In this document: positions 22,231 through 32,871 of the stretch, in pieces
Layout: each line of letters begins with the position of its first letter
Numbering within the stretch: position 1 is the stretch's first letter
Assembly (NCBI GenBank): GCA_905221605.1
Contig: CAJNDS010002830.1
Location: 162,501 to 220,000, forward strand
Direction: 5' to 3'
DNA from: Symbiodinium natans
Lineage: Eukaryota > Sar > Dinophyceae > Suessiales > Symbiodiniaceae
DNA length: 57,500 nt
Translations under genes and position numbers: made by a program
Notes under the pieces: model-generated
Told to the model about the DNA's origin: nothing
Database searches by the model: none
Seen by the model: only the letters and a program-made list of their open reading frames with translations

Positions 22231-22452
22231 TTGACTCGTGGCAGCACACGCAGGCCAGGGCATGTGCTCGGTTCTTCACACATTTGCAGCTGCTTTCAGC
22301 ATGCTGAGCCGGGAGGTGATGCCAAAAAGAAACACCTGCAACAGCTTTTCGCCGAATTCCAGGCTGACCTGGACGATTTCGTTGCCAGCCACCGCCTCTG
22401 TCACCTGCTTCGCCTGCTTCTCGGTGAGGGCCTGAGCTGTGAGCCTCAATAA
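22231..22452 (+). CDS. Hypothetical terminal exon
   Basis: The second half reads KKKHLQQLFAEFQADLDDF and HLLRLLLGEGLSCEPQ before TAA, helix-like and protein-like. The first half is probably intron. No family is recognised. Confidence 0.4.
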   Translation: MTRGSTRRPGHVLGSSHICSCFQHAEPGGDAKKKHLQQLFAEFQADLDDFVASHRLCHLLRLLLGEGLSCEPQ

Positions 22453-22904
22453 ATGTGATGCTCGTAATGGCATGGAGGCTGCCAGCTAGTTAGCTGCCAG
22501 CTAGATTGATGCAGGTTCAGCTCTTGCTTAGGCATGTAGCTGGTATAAGAGAAACGATTCAATTCAACGCACGCACTGCTGTTTCATCTGCATTGCTGAA
22601 GGTTTCCCTCAACATGGGCTTGAAGTGGCTGGCTTACTCTGCTCAGAGTATGTACGCATACGTAGGTTGACCGCATGTGCAGCAAATTCACAGGACGTGT
22701 GCAGGTTCAAGATCTCGGACATGAAATTTCTTTCAAGAAGCACGTTTCAAGGGTCACATTGTAGTTGGACCGCAGCGCGCTTCTGCCAGATGCGCGCAGA
22801 CAAATGCAACTGCATTACGACAACACGCTGAATGTGCACTAGCATTCGAGTAGCATCTTGCTTTGACGGCTTGATGCCCCAACAAAACTTTGCTGCTCCT
22901 TGAG

Positions 22905-23105
22905 GACGGGGCAAAGACCTCCGTGTGTACTTTTGTCCGCATCCACCATGTAGACGGTGACAAAGACGACGGACGCATTGCGCAACTGTGAGTGTACCGC
23001 TGAGCAAAGCACCATGACCAACCACCTTAAGTGATGCTGCCAGTCTTTGGCACACTTTCCGGCTTTAAGGTGGATATGTCAGAGGCCGCGTCCGATCTGG
23101 CTTGA
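22905..23105 (+). CDS. Two-exon fragment with canonical donor
   Basis: 22905-22987 reads DGAKTSVCTFVRIHHVDGDK and ends at GTGAGT. About 23026-23105 reads VMLPVFGTLSGFKVDMSEAA before TGA. The phase between the two as drawn does not match, so an intervening boundary is misplaced or they are not adjacent exons. No family is recognised. Confidence 0.4.
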
Positions 23106-23952
23106 CGATGGAAAGGTGTCAGATGTTTGGAATATTGGCCTCTCGGCGTGGGGTTCTAGGTTTGCTAAGTTTGCTAAGTGCAGCATTGCGTTGTGGGCAT
23201 GTGGCCAGTAGTGGCGCTTGCAGCGTCTTGACGAGTCAAGCCAAAGCAATTGAGGATCTGTGTGGGAAGCTGCTGATGGCTCAGCTTATTTCTTTCAAGA
23301 CGCTCTGCAGGTCTTTCCATGTCTCTGGCTTTCCTTTCATGGCTACCATGCAGTGTGGCCAAGGATTACGCATTTCCGAGTGGGCATACGCATGTCCTTT
23401 CAGGTGACTCGGTGGATTTTGTTGTAGCGCGTAGCCGTTCCTAAGATCCCAGAAATGAGTACACTCTTAGAAAGAATAAGGGGGCACCCCGCTTGAATGG
23501 CAAACTTTGCATCACTTTGGCAGCCTTGTAGGACTCCCGGAGCTTCTCTGGAGAGCTGTGGGTAAGAGCTTTGTGTGCCAGAATCGAAATGATTTCAATG
23601 ATGTTGGGGGTAGCTTAGGCATTTTGGTGTGCGTCTTCTTTGCATTCGAGCTTCCATCCGCCTGGCTTCACGTCATGTACCTGCTGCCAGGATGAATTCA
23701 GTGATAGCATTGGCATGTCAACCAATCTGCAAGTTCTGCAAGCTCTACCGATTCTTTGTTTTTTCAGCATGTCGGAAGCGTTCCTCCGCGCACGCGCCTT
23801 GACATTGACTGCTTGCAGATCAGGCTTGGCGCGCTAGCTGGGTTTTCCAGGAACTACTTGGGCCTGCATTGGTGTCGCTGGCCTTTGAAGTGGCAAAACA
23901 GTACGGGATAGTACTGGGGTATGTCACTGTATGTAGTCGTGATCCTTCTAAG
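23106..23952. other. No recognisable gene
   Basis: Scattered weak frames only. TTTGCTAAG is duplicated in tandem near 23161-23180. Confidence 0.35.
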
Positions 23953-24041
23953 GCAGCGACACGGCCTCGGGCTTCCTCATTGGCTGCGCCAGCGGCGCCT
24001 TATGGGGAGTGCTGGATGTCTACGGCCGGCTCCTGCGCTGA
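23953..24041 (+). CDS. Orphan exon with Gly-rich hydrophobic segment
   Basis: After CTAAG the frame reads GSDTASGFLIGCASGALWGV then LDVYGRLLR and TGA. The Gly/Ala pattern suggests a membrane helix. The same frame continues openly past the TGA (HLQNRKVELTRCC) to about 24180, so either this is the C-terminus or the stop marks decay. Confidence 0.42.
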
Positions 24042-24197
24042 GAGCTCGGGGGACTCCGGGAGGGAAGCTGTGACCTGCACCTTCAGAATCGCAAGGTCGA
24101 GCTGACCCGCTGCTGTCTGTCTGCATCGGCCTGGGGGCAGCAGCTTGGCATCGTTTGGACACCTCGAGCGTGCTTGAGTCTGCTTATGTCTGCTTGA

Positions 24198-24416
24198 GTG
24201 TGCTTGGCTGATGGTGCGCCGTGGCCAGGCCCTGGGCATGACACTCTTGACATTGCTGGGACGAGCAGTTGCCGTGGCCTCAGTGCCTCAGTGTACTCTC
24301 TCTCTCTCTCGAAAGAGGGCTGTGAAGTACATGTATCTTGTGTTGGCGCGGCCAAGACCACACCCGTGCAATCCGAGCAGCGGGCCGAGTGGCTGGAAAC
24401 CGCCGCCTCAAGCTGA
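24198..24416 (+). CDS. Possible terminal exon
   Basis: The last part reads CEVHVSCVGAAKTTPVQSEQ then RAEWLETAASS and TGA. The start overlaps a (TC)n tract at 24295-24310. A minus-strand frame competes over the same stretch, so strand is uncertain. Confidence 0.3.
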   Translation: MCLADGAPWPGPGHDTLDIAGTSSCRGLSASVYSLSLSKEGCEVHVSCVGAAKTTPVQSEQRAEWLETAASS

Positions 24417-24689
24417 GAGCTCGTCGAACTCGTGACATGAGTCATCGAAGGGGCACCTTCTGGCTTCGAATGGGTAGTGGATGACGTGGGCTTGTGAGGT
24501 CCAGAGCCTTGAAGCCCGCTCCAAGCGGTCGAAAATTCTTCCCCGGGACGAGGCCTCATGACATGGCCTGCCCTTCAGCTTCATTCCCCGCCCTCCATGT
24601 GCGATTTGCACATGGGCCCGTTGCAGATAGTCGATGGGGGTCTCATGACAGTCCATCGAAGTAACTTAGCTAGTCACCTCGTTTGGGGG

Positions 24690-24890
24690 AAGTGTCTAAG
24701 AGTGCCACCCCAAAGAATCCTGCAGAGCACCCTGGAAGGCCCCACACCCAGAGAATTATGCAAACTGCGCATCCCTGGAGTGCTCGTCTGGAGTGCTCCC
24801 CCGAAAGCCTGCACAACATGTCTGGAATGCCCATACAACCATTCCCAGATATCTGGAGTGCCCGTTCCCAGATTCTTGCAGTGCCTGTCA
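24690..24890 (-). repeat. Diverged member of the GGGCACTCCAG minisatellite family
   Basis: Contains several CTGGAGTGC / CTGGAATGCCC words and AAAGAATCCTGCAG, the complement of the repeat core found within the inverted-end elements elsewhere in the window. No inverted ends are visible here. Confidence 0.5.
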
Positions 24891-24896
24891 AAGTAG

Positions 24897-25495
24897 GTCT
24901 TGGGAAACTGGTGTTTTGCAGCTTGCACATTCGCGTGCAACGCTTCAATGTGAGGCTGCGGATTCGACACCCTCGCTGCGACTGACCCCGCGGCGGTGGA
25001 GGTCGTCCTTTCACTGTGCTTTGTGCCTGGGAGTTCATCTCAGCGACGCCCAAAAAAGCCCCCATCGGCTCGTCTTCTCTATGCTCCACGTCGTCCTATG
25101 TGTGGGTTATTTGTTTTGTGCTGCCAACAATACAGAGGAAGCCGTTGGCCGGACGTCCTGCGAGGTGCGCCTGCCGGCCACGCCCGCGGCGGCTGCAGCC
25201 CCGACGCCTAGTCTACACGGCAGGAACCGGGACAAAACCGTCAAGCAACATAAGAAGATGGTGTGTTTCCTTGGGAGGTGGCTGTTGTGTGATGTCGGGG
25301 TGCGTTGTGCGGTCCAGTGAGGCTGACTTGCCAGTGGTCAGCTCACTTTTGCTAGGACCAGCCCTCTGTGGGGGCCTCTGCCTCGCCATGCCCGTGACTC
25401 AGCCATTTCGAGATTGAAGGAGGTATCCTGCAAGGCTGTTGTAAACGCTGTGCATCGCCTCGGCCCAACCTGACGATCGGCCGTGCAGAGAGGTC
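24897..25495. other. Unresolved, several competing frames
   Basis: GC-rich stretch with two overlapping + frames and a minus frame; the longest is 175 codons (24793-25320). None is clearly coding. Confidence 0.3.
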
Positions 25496-25711
25496 TTGGT
25501 AGGGGTCGCCAGGAGGCCGGGCAGAAGTGTTGCTGGGGCTTTGTGGCTTCGAGAGCCAAGCCAAGAGACCCAATGGTCACAGAGTGCCCATGGCTACATC
25601 TCTGATGTGTTCCATGCCAAGCGTGGCCCGGAGATCAGCCCAGATCTCTTTACTCTTGTGATTGGCGATGCCAACTCGAACTCCGCCCAAGCTTTGACTG
25701 CCACTTGTTAG
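25496..25711 (+). CDS. Possible hypothetical exon
   Basis: The C-terminal half reads HGYISDVFHAKRGPEISPDL then FTLVIGDANSNSAQALTATC, which looks coding. The start is undefined and no family is recognised. Confidence 0.35.
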   Translation: MVGVARRPGRSVAGALWLREPSQETQWSQSAHGYISDVFHAKRGPEISPDLFTLVIGDANSNSAQALTATC

Positions 25712-26299
25712 TCTCTGCACATGTGAAGCTTTCACTTCTGGCAAATAGCTGACATAGCTTTGCAGCTTCACGAAAAGTACAGTGTTCCAACTGCAGAAAA
25801 CCCGAACAAAATGAGCGTCAGCGCCTGGTGACAAGATTGCTGTGTATACCAACACGCATTTTCTGTCCGTGACAAGGCAATCCAGGCTTGCACGACTAAG
25901 CACGGCTTGTAGTGGTGTGGTTTTGGTTCCTGTCGTGGTTCCAACGCCTCAGCTTCAGGTCGGGTTTCTGGGTCTCTGTTGGGAGGGCGCTATCCTACAG
26001 ATTCCCTAGGCGGTCCTTAGAAGGTCTGCACGCGCGCTTTGGGGGGTAGACAGGGGTCCCTAGAAATTGTACAGGAGCTCTTTTATGCTTGTGCCCTGGT
26101 TGGTCAAGTTGAGGAAACCAATGCCCAGCGTGTGAAATCTCGGTTCTCCATTCAAAATCTAAGCCTTCAGAATTAGCAAAAAGGGGGAGGGGGTGGTACC
26201 GCTTTGAGTGGAGGTGGCACTCCTTTGGGTTGGGGAGGGCATGAATGCGGAGAACAAATGAGTCTCTGTGGGAAGCTTTGAAGTCGGGGCCAAAGCGAA
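25712..26299. other. No recognisable gene
   Basis: Nothing supported. Confidence 0.35.
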
Positions 26300-26680
26300 T
26301 TGGCGCAGTTTCTGCGCAGGTCCGGCATCTACTCTCATGCCCTCCCTGCCACAGAGTCTCCCTCTCAGCTTTTGGCTGGTGCTGCACTTCCAAAGTTCTA
26401 CGGCCTGCGGTCTTCATGGTGTGAAGATTGCGATGTCGCGAAACGTTGTAATACATCGAATTTTACTTGGACCCGGCTGATCCTTCCGAAGCCTGGCCGA
26501 TCCTGGGCTTTGTTCCAGGCTGGGAGCGTGCCTGGCGTTCCACCCGTCGAGCTGACATGTCTTCCAGATCTGCCAATGACTGTTGCGCAGGGAGTTGTTT
26601 TAGGAAACCTCTGGACACCCATACGGCGAGATCAAAAGAGAATGTATGCACGTTCGTTACTTGATGCAGCATGTCTGTAG
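26300..26680 (+). CDS. Possible hypothetical exon
   Basis: A 126-codon open frame. The first part (SGIYSHALPATESPSQLLAG, then SSWCEDCDVAKRC) is fairly protein-like; the rest may be intron. A minus frame also stays open. Confidence 0.28.
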   Translation: MAQFLRRSGIYSHALPATESPSQLLAGAALPKFYGLRSSWCEDCDVAKRCNTSNFTWTRLILPKPGRSWALFQAGSVPGVPPVELTCLPDLPMTVAQGVVLGNLWTPIRRDQKRMYARSLLDAACL

Positions 26681-26792
26681 TGGCTGCATGACGTAGACAT
26701 AGTGCACCTAAGCGCTCCATGATACTCTAGTCCTCTCAGGCCTATGTGGACGCTGCTGATCCGCATGGCCGTGGGCCTTGGAGGCCCGCAAG

Positions 26793-26826
<34 letters not shown>
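26793..26826. repeat. (CT)n microsatellite
   Basis: About 16 uninterrupted CT units. Confidence 0.95.
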
Positions 26827-26830
<4 letters not shown>

Positions 26831-27260
26831 TCAGCTCGAGTTATCGCCCTGCGCTGGGCTGAGGTGCCGCGCTTCTCGCGCTGCTGCTGCTCCTGCTGCC
26901 ACGGCCAGTCTTGCGCAAGGTTTGGCCCTCGGCAATGCGAAACATCCGCAAGTCAGAATCATGTGGCATTGGAATGACGATGAATGTAGTTGACCAAAGG
27001 CAGGATGCTTCGAAGAGAAGCACCGAGCCAAGCGCCAGGTGTCAGCGGGGCCGAGTTGCATCCTAAAGTTTCCCCCGATTCTGACCAGTGTTTGGATCCA
27101 TGGGTGATTGTTAATAGGTTGCTGCAGGTTGCTGTTGTTTCTTGACCAGTCGCTTCGTCCCAAATGCACAGGATGTGCAGCACGTGCAGTGCTCTGATCT
27201 GACACATAACTTCGTTCATGGCTGCAACCCCAAAATGCCACCTAGAGGTTCAGGGTTGAA

Positions 27261-27479
27261 GTGATCGCTGGCGCAGGTCTTCGTGCTTTTTCCGCTGTCT
27301 ATGTTTGCGCTGTGGACATTCGCTGGTGCACCGATCTTATTTCAGGCCACATGACCGTGAACACAAATGGTTTGGTAGAGTTGACTGTCGCAGCCTGGGA
27401 TGGAGGGCATCTTGCCGCAATTTCAGGCGGATCTGCTCTGTGGGCCTTTCCCTCCCCCGCCCACAGACCGGCCGGATAA
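27261..27479 (+). CDS. Hypothetical exon pair, beta-rich
   Basis: The frame reads AGAGLRAFSAVYVCAVDIRW, then (after an internal CAG) GHMTVNTNGLVELTVAAWDG and HLAAISGGSALWAF. The strand-turn pattern hints at a beta-propeller-like protein, inference only. The internal TTTCAG|G sites may be splice acceptors. Confidence 0.42.
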   Translation: MIAGAGLRAFSAVYVCAVDIRWCTDLISGHMTVNTNGLVELTVAAWDGGHLAAISGGSALWAFPSPAHRPAG

Positions 27480-27576
27480 AACCCAAAGAAAGCCCATCAG
27501 TCCAATCCGGCTGTCCCGGATACCGCCAGAGGCCTCGAGTCAGAGGCATCGAGGTAGAATCCGAGTGAGATAGTCC

Positions 27577-27810
27577 GTGGTCACACTGTGCAAATGCGAA
27601 TCACCGAAGCAGCCAGAAGCTGCCTCGCCAGGAATTGGGCTTGGGGTGCCAGCAGTGACTACAGGTGCCAGAAGATACATGTTGCAGAGGGCCGTTGCAG
27701 TGAAACACCAGTTTAACTCCTTGGCGCACGGATTGATGCCAACTAGCCGAGCTCCGCGAGTGGCGGAGGCAAAAAACAAGAAGCACCAATCTATTGCATT
27801 CCATAATTAG
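27577..27810 (+). CDS. Possible terminal exon
   Basis: The frame reads GVPAVTTGARRYMLQRAVAV, then a basic tail (RVAEAKNKKHQS) to TAG. It may belong with the exons at 27261-27479. No family is recognised. Confidence 0.35.
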   Translation: MVTLCKCESPKQPEAASPGIGLGVPAVTTGARRYMLQRAVAVKHQFNSLAHGLMPTSRAPRVAEAKNKKHQSIAFHN

Positions 27811-27815
27811 CAGGC

Positions 27816-27900
27816 CATAGCACTCCCTAGCACTCCATAGCACTCCATAGCACTCCATAGCACTCCATAGCACTCCATAGCACTCCATAGCACTCCATAC
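27816..27900. repeat. 10-bp tandem repeat CACTCCATAG
   Basis: About eight almost perfect copies; the first reads CACTCCCTAG. Confidence 0.95.
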
Positions 27901-28437
27901 TCCGAGTCTCCTGAACCTCGCAGGCCAATCGTGGGCCGCGGGCCTGGGTGAGCCCGCAGATGTCCCCCCCGACAGCGCCTCCGCAGTCATCACGTTGTCT
28001 TTGCGTGGTCAGAGAGCCACCGCAAAGTGGATGCGTTGACTTGTGCGTTTACCTCGCAGGCGCATGGGCTTGTTGAAAACAACGCAAGTTGCGCTCAATA
28101 CCTATCTTGCTGTAGCAAGGAGCTTTCCAGACACTTTCAGGAGTTCTGGTGGTTGACATCAGCTCAGGAACATGAATCGGGCATCATGGCACTGGAAAGC
28201 ACAATGATTTTCCAGTTCGGGCAGCAGCTCTTCTGTATTTGTCACATCAGCTGATGTTTTTCACATCCGGGAGGGGGAAAGTTTGTGTCGATCTTTGTAG
28301 CTTGAGGCTTCTCCTTCTGAGGAGATGCGTTGCTCGTACGCTTCTTTGTGCATGTGCATTCAACAGCATTCGGATGTTCTCCGTGTTATGTTTTCAATCC
28401 GACGAAGCCGCACCCGATGCCTGCGTAGCAGGTATAT
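27901..28437. other. No firm gene
   Basis: A 75-codon + frame at 28027-28254 is not convincing. Nothing else. Confidence 0.35.
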
Positions 28438-28576
28438 GGGTATATCTACATACGGATACACACATATAACTATGTACTATATCCATAGAAATATATCTAT
28501 ATACTATACATATATATATTATTATATATATACAGACATATATATATATATATATATGTATATACAATATAAATAG
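28438..28576. repeat. AT-rich (TATA)n microsatellite
   Basis: TATATATA/TACATATA sequence. Confidence 0.9.
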
Positions 28577-29098
28577 TGTGGGCGGCGGAGCAGGTGAGGT
28601 GGTGCAAGCTTCTACGGACCCACAAATGTTTAAACATCTGGCCATGACGAATGTCATGTCGCCGGGGGTGCGTAAAAGGATGACAGGCAGGACGATCTAG
28701 GTTGCAGAGAGCTACCAGTATGCCCTGCAGTGAGACGCAATGGATCATTTTAGGCACCGAGTTGAGAAGCTCATGCGGCCCTCCCATGCTATCCCGCAAG
28801 GATCCCATAGGGTACTTTGTGCAGTTGGGATGCCAGTCGTACAACATGTAGACGATCCTGCTTTTCTGATGATACATGTCGTACTTAACTGGTAGATGAA
28901 TATTTAGCGTCTGCCTGCGCACAGGAAATAGCTGCTTCATGTGTGATGTCTGAGGCTTTCCGGATGTCGCTATTTGCAGTTTGTCTCCATTGCTTCATCT
29001 TGAGCAGGCCAGCGTAGCAGGCCAGCATAGCTGCACCCTTCGGTCCAAACCAAGCCATGTCGAGTTCCCAGCAACTCCAAGAAGGCTCAAGGTCACCT
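28577..29098. other. No recognisable gene
   Basis: The minus frame 28497-28940 begins in the AT microsatellite and has no recognisable content. Confidence 0.35.
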
Positions 29099-29099
29099 A

Positions 29100-29782
29100 T
29101 CGATATACATATATATATATATATGTATACACATACGTATATGTACATATAAAAAATAAATAAATACATAAATAAATGAATAATATATAGATATACACAT
29201 ATATATATACACATATACATATACATATGTATATGAATGCATAAATACATGAATATATGAATATATGAATATATTCATATATGAATATATGAATATATGA
29301 ATATATGAATATATGAATATATGAATATATGAATATATGAATATATGAATATATGAATATATGAATATATGGATACATGAATATATGAATATATGAATAT
29401 ATGGATACATGGATATATGAATATATGGATATATGGATATATGAATATATGAATATATGAATATATGAATATATGAATATATGAATATATGAATATATTC
29501 ATATGTGAATATATGAATATATGAATATATGAATATATGAATATATGAATATATGAATATATGAATATATGAATATATGAATATATGAATATATGGATAC
29601 ATGAATATATGAATATATGAATATATGGATACATGGATATATGAATATATGAATATATGAATATATGAATATATGAATATATGAACATATGAATATATGA
29701 ACATATAAACATATGAATATATGAATATATGAATACATGAATATGTGCATATATACATATACATATATATATATATATAGGT
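29100..29782. repeat. 8-bp satellite (GAATATAT)n with AT flanks
   Basis: From about 29240 to 29740 the unit GAATATAT repeats about 60 times with GGATACAT and GAACATAT variants. (AT)n caps lie on both sides (29105-29230, 29745-29780). The 286-codon minus frame through it is a repeat artefact. Confidence 0.95.
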
Positions 29783-30129
29783 ACGCAGCTCAACGTTAAC
29801 ATGTGCTAACATGCAAGCTACGGCCAACAAGGGGTCCTGGCACAGTGGCCATGGCCGACGCAGATGGCGGACTGTCAGACGAGGCACTTGCAAAAGGACA
29901 CCACAGGACATCGCGCTGGCTTGCGCTATCTTCATGCATCTGGCTTCCTGCATCTGGCTTCATGCATCTGGCTTCTGCAAATGCCTGCAATGCGTGCGTA
30001 CCTGCGAAAGGCCCCGCCCGACGCGCATTCCAGCGCGCCCAGCTATTCATATGCACCCAGCGATGCTTCGCCAGGCCCTCCTTGGCACCGATCTTGCTCT
30101 CTTTTGCCCACTCCGTCTGGAGACGGTGA

Positions 30130-30235
30130 GTGCGCTTGCTGGACTCGCGAGCTTGCAGGTGCCAGCCCAGCTGCCAAAGTTGCAGATCTGCGGGCGATGA
30201 TGGAGGAGAAGGCCTGGTACGGTGCTAGCACATAA
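30130..30235 (+). CDS. Short possible exon (ASPAAKVADLRAMMEEKAWY)
   Basis: After TTGCAG the frame reads GASPAAKVADLRAMMEEKAW, followed by a possible GT donor (GTACGG). It lies directly upstream of the composite minisatellite. Confidence 0.35.
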
Positions 30236-30246
30236 TGTTTTTTTTC

Positions 30247-31062
30247 ATTGCGGCCGCGTTCCGCGACTGCAGGACGAGTACGCCCGAGTACGCCCGAGTA
30301 CGCCCGAGTACGCCCGAGTACGCCCGAGTACGCCCGAGTACGCCCGAGTACGCCCGAGTGCGCCCGAGTACGCCCGAGTACGCCCGAGTACGCCCGAGTA
30401 CGCCCGAGTACGCCCGAGTCATACCCGGTCATACCCGGTCATACCCGGGCATACCCGGGCATACCCGGGCATACCCGGGCATACCCGGGCATACCCGGGC
30501 ATACCCGGTCATGCCCGGGCATACCCGGGCATACCCGGTCATCCGGGCATACCCGGTCATACCCGGTCATACCGTCCCGTGGTTTTCCGCAGTCGCGGTT
30601 TCCCGTCACAGTGTTTTCATTGCGGCCGCGTTCCGCGACTGCAGGACGAGTACGCCCGAGTACGCCCGAGTACGCCCGAGTACGCCCGAGTACGCCCGAG
30701 TACGCCCGAGTACGCCCGAGTACGCCCGAGTGCGCCCGAGTACGCCCGAGTACGCCCGAGTACGCCCGAGTACGCCCGAGTACGCCCGAGTACGCCCGAG
30801 TACGCCCGAGTCATACCCGGTCATACCCGGTCATACCCGGGCATACCCGGGCATACCCGGGCATACCCGGGCATACCCGGGCATACCCGGGCATACCCGG
30901 TCATGCCCGGGCATACCCGGGCATACCCGGTCATACCCGGGCATACCCGGTCATACCCGGTCATACCCGGTCATACCCGGTCATACCCGGTCATACCCGG
31001 TCATACCCGGTCATACCGTCCCGTGGTTTTCCGCAGTCGCGGTTTCCCGTCACAGTGTTTTC
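30247..31062 (+). repeat. Duplicated composite element with two 10-bp arrays and inverted ends
   Basis: Two units (30247-30618 and 30619-31062) share one architecture. Each has a head (ATTGCGGCCGCG then CCGCGACTGCAGGACGAG), about 14-16 copies of TACGCCCGAG, about 15-22 copies of CATACCCGGG/CATACCCGGT, and a tail (CCGTCCCGTGG, CCGCAGTCGCGG, CCCGTCACAGTGTTTTC). CCGCGACTGC in the head is the exact inverted complement of GCAGTCGCGG in the tail. All three + frames are open only because the arrays lack stops. Confidence 0.93.
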
Positions 31063-31817
31063 TTTACCTACTTTAGTGTCCGAACAGTCGAATCTGGTTG
31101 TTCTCTTTGAATGGTCTACGGGTTTCTGTTTGATTTTTCGAATCTTAGAAGGGACAGCGAGCCCGGCAATTGGTTCTAAAGCCGCGCTGCACGAAATGTC
31201 AATACGACACGGCTCAATAGAGGGCCCCACCGCGCACCAAACAGGCGGCCCCCGCTGAAGCATGCACAGCATTAGAACACCGGCTTTGCCAGGAGCCGAG
31301 TCTCGAAGTGCTTGAAGACATCTGGGAGAGGGCCCAGGCCGGGTTTCAGCAGAGCAGGTACACAAGGAGCGAGAGCCGATCGAGCACGCAGGAGACGTTG
31401 CTGCCTGGCAGTTTGGTTGCCAACCATGAGGTGCCCGCAAGGGTCTCTAGAAAAGGGCTGGTTTTGGTAGAAGGTGCCTCTTGAAGACTAACACTGGAAC
31501 TCGTGAAGAGCTTCCAGGTTTTGCGGGAAGAGCCGATGGCTGAAGAATTTCGCTCCAGAGAAGGGGTTGAAATGTGCTTGTGGTGTTGGACTGCTGCTCT
31601 GCGAACTTGCTGAAACCTCTGCTTTCTTGCTTGATGTGCGTGTGTCGTTTGCAGGAAGTCGTTTGTTGCCAAGAATACACTGGAATGCCCTAGTCTTGGC
31701 GCCGCTCCTTGGTCTGGAAGCGCTTTGCCCTGTTCTTGCAGACCGCGCTGGACGCTGCCCGGTCTGGCGACTGGGCGTGGGGGCCTTGAGAAGCCAATAC
31801 CATACATCTGGTGACCT
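31063..31817. other. No firm gene; overlapping minus frames
   Basis: Two overlapping minus frames (31346-32209, 31488-32264) and one + frame stay open over much of 31.3-32.5 kb. Composition alone does not decide between them. Confidence 0.3.
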
Positions 31818-32513
31818 TTGTTGAGTCCGTCGCATGTCGCAGCGCCGTTGAACATCGTAGGAGAACCTGTTGAGATGCAAGGCTCTGCATGTACCTGGCC
31901 GCTCGGTGCTGCAAGGCGCATCCAAGCGGAAAACGAGAGAAAAAGAGAGAGGATAGAGACGGACCGGCCATCGGTTTTTTGTTGGCCGTCTTTCTGTGCC
32001 TGCTCCTCCCGTGGTGAGGAGGACCCAGCCAAGCTGGCGGCGCAGGATGAGCGCTGCCACAGGACAGGTTCTGCCTCGGGATCCCAAGGGCAGTTCACGA
32101 GCTGCACCGGCAGAGTTTTGGGGCTTCTGCGGGCTTCTCCGGTCAAAGAACACGAAGACCGGCGAAGGACGCTCTGGATCGAGGTGGCTGCTCCCGTAGT
32201 TGTGGACATACCTCGTGGTCAGGCCTCCCGCTTTTGGGTCCCGAGGTCTTCGGCATGTCGCCAAGACTTCCCGAAGTCACTGAAGCTGTTTCAGGTTGCG
32301 GCTTCTGGCAACAAAGTGGGTGGTTCAAAGTTCAAAGGCTTCCAAATGTCGAAGCTCTTCAGGGTGAGCACTCCGGTGCGTATCTGTCTCTTTTACACGA
32401 GGCTGCTAGTGCAGCTCGCATACTCCTCATATCCTGGGATAATGTGTATGGATTCAAGTTTGTGTACATCAATCTTGCCAAGATGTTTGCCATTGACAGG
32501 AGCACCCTTCTAA
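31818..32513 (+). CDS. Possible hypothetical exon, 231 codons
   Basis: Long open + frame with a charged helix (RRIQAENERKRERIETDRPS) and RGEEDPAKLAAQDERCHR. Two long minus frames overlap, so the call is weak. Past about 32363 the better-supported coding frame is a different one. Confidence 0.3.
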   Translation: MLSPSHVAAPLNIVGEPVEMQGSACTWPLGAARRIQAENERKRERIETDRPSVFCWPSFCACSSRGEEDPAKLAAQDERCHRTGSASGSQGQFTSCTGRVLGLLRASPVKEHEDRRRTLWIEVAAPVVVDIPRGQASRFWVPRSSACRQDFPKSLKLFQVAASGNKVGGSKFKGFQMSKLFRVSTPVRICLFYTRLLVQLAYSSYPGIMCMDSSLCTSILPRCLPLTGAPF

Positions 32514-32527
32514 ATAGATCTAAATAG
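32363..32527 (+). CDS. Terminal exon of a hypothetical protein
   Basis: After CTTCAG the frame reads GEHSGAYLSLLHEAASAARI then LLISWDNVYGFKFVYINLAK and ends SLLNRSK-like before TAG. It is strongly protein-like with alternating helix and strand. No family is recognised. Confidence 0.5.
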   Translation, partial: GEHSGAYLSLLHEAASAARILLISWDNVYGFKFVYINLAKMFAIDRSTLLNRSK

Positions 32528-32871
32528 ACTCTAGATGGGATGGCCGATCTAGGGATGCTTGAACTCTTGTGATCTGCGAGCGACACATCTCACCACTTCA
32601 TAGGCGGTCTGCCAGCACTGCCCGGCAGGAGCGCTTATTGGTGATGCAGGATGGAGAGACAGAACCAGAGTGGGTGCCCACGGACAGGCCATCACAGCGC
32701 TCTGCACGTTTCGTTCCCAGTCATAGAGGTTCAAAGGTCCAGCCGTAGGTACTCAAAAGGGCGCGGGTGGGCTTGGAGAGAATATAAGATAACTCTGTAC
32801 GGACACGAAGTTCAGAAACTGGAAAAGTGTGACTCGGCTGACTTCTTCCTTCAATTGTTCCTAGACCCAGG

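Noticed and set aside
27816-27900. Short regular repeats considered as a CRISPR array
   Set aside because: Units are contiguous 10-mers without spacers; eukaryotic sequence context.
29093-29953. 286-codon minus-strand ORF rich in Tyr/Ile/His/Ser
   Set aside because: Produced by the GAATATAT satellite: an 8-bp unit read in threes gives a 24-bp codon cycle without stops.
30222-31258. Three overlapping + ORFs of 284-336 codons with TPEYARVRPS and PGHTRAYPG repeats
   Set aside because: All three frames are open because the 10-bp arrays contain no stop; no unique coding sequence.
31346-32264. Two long overlapping minus-strand ORFs (287 and 258 codons)
   Set aside because: They overlap in different frames with a + frame also open; at least two must be chance, and none has a recognisable domain.
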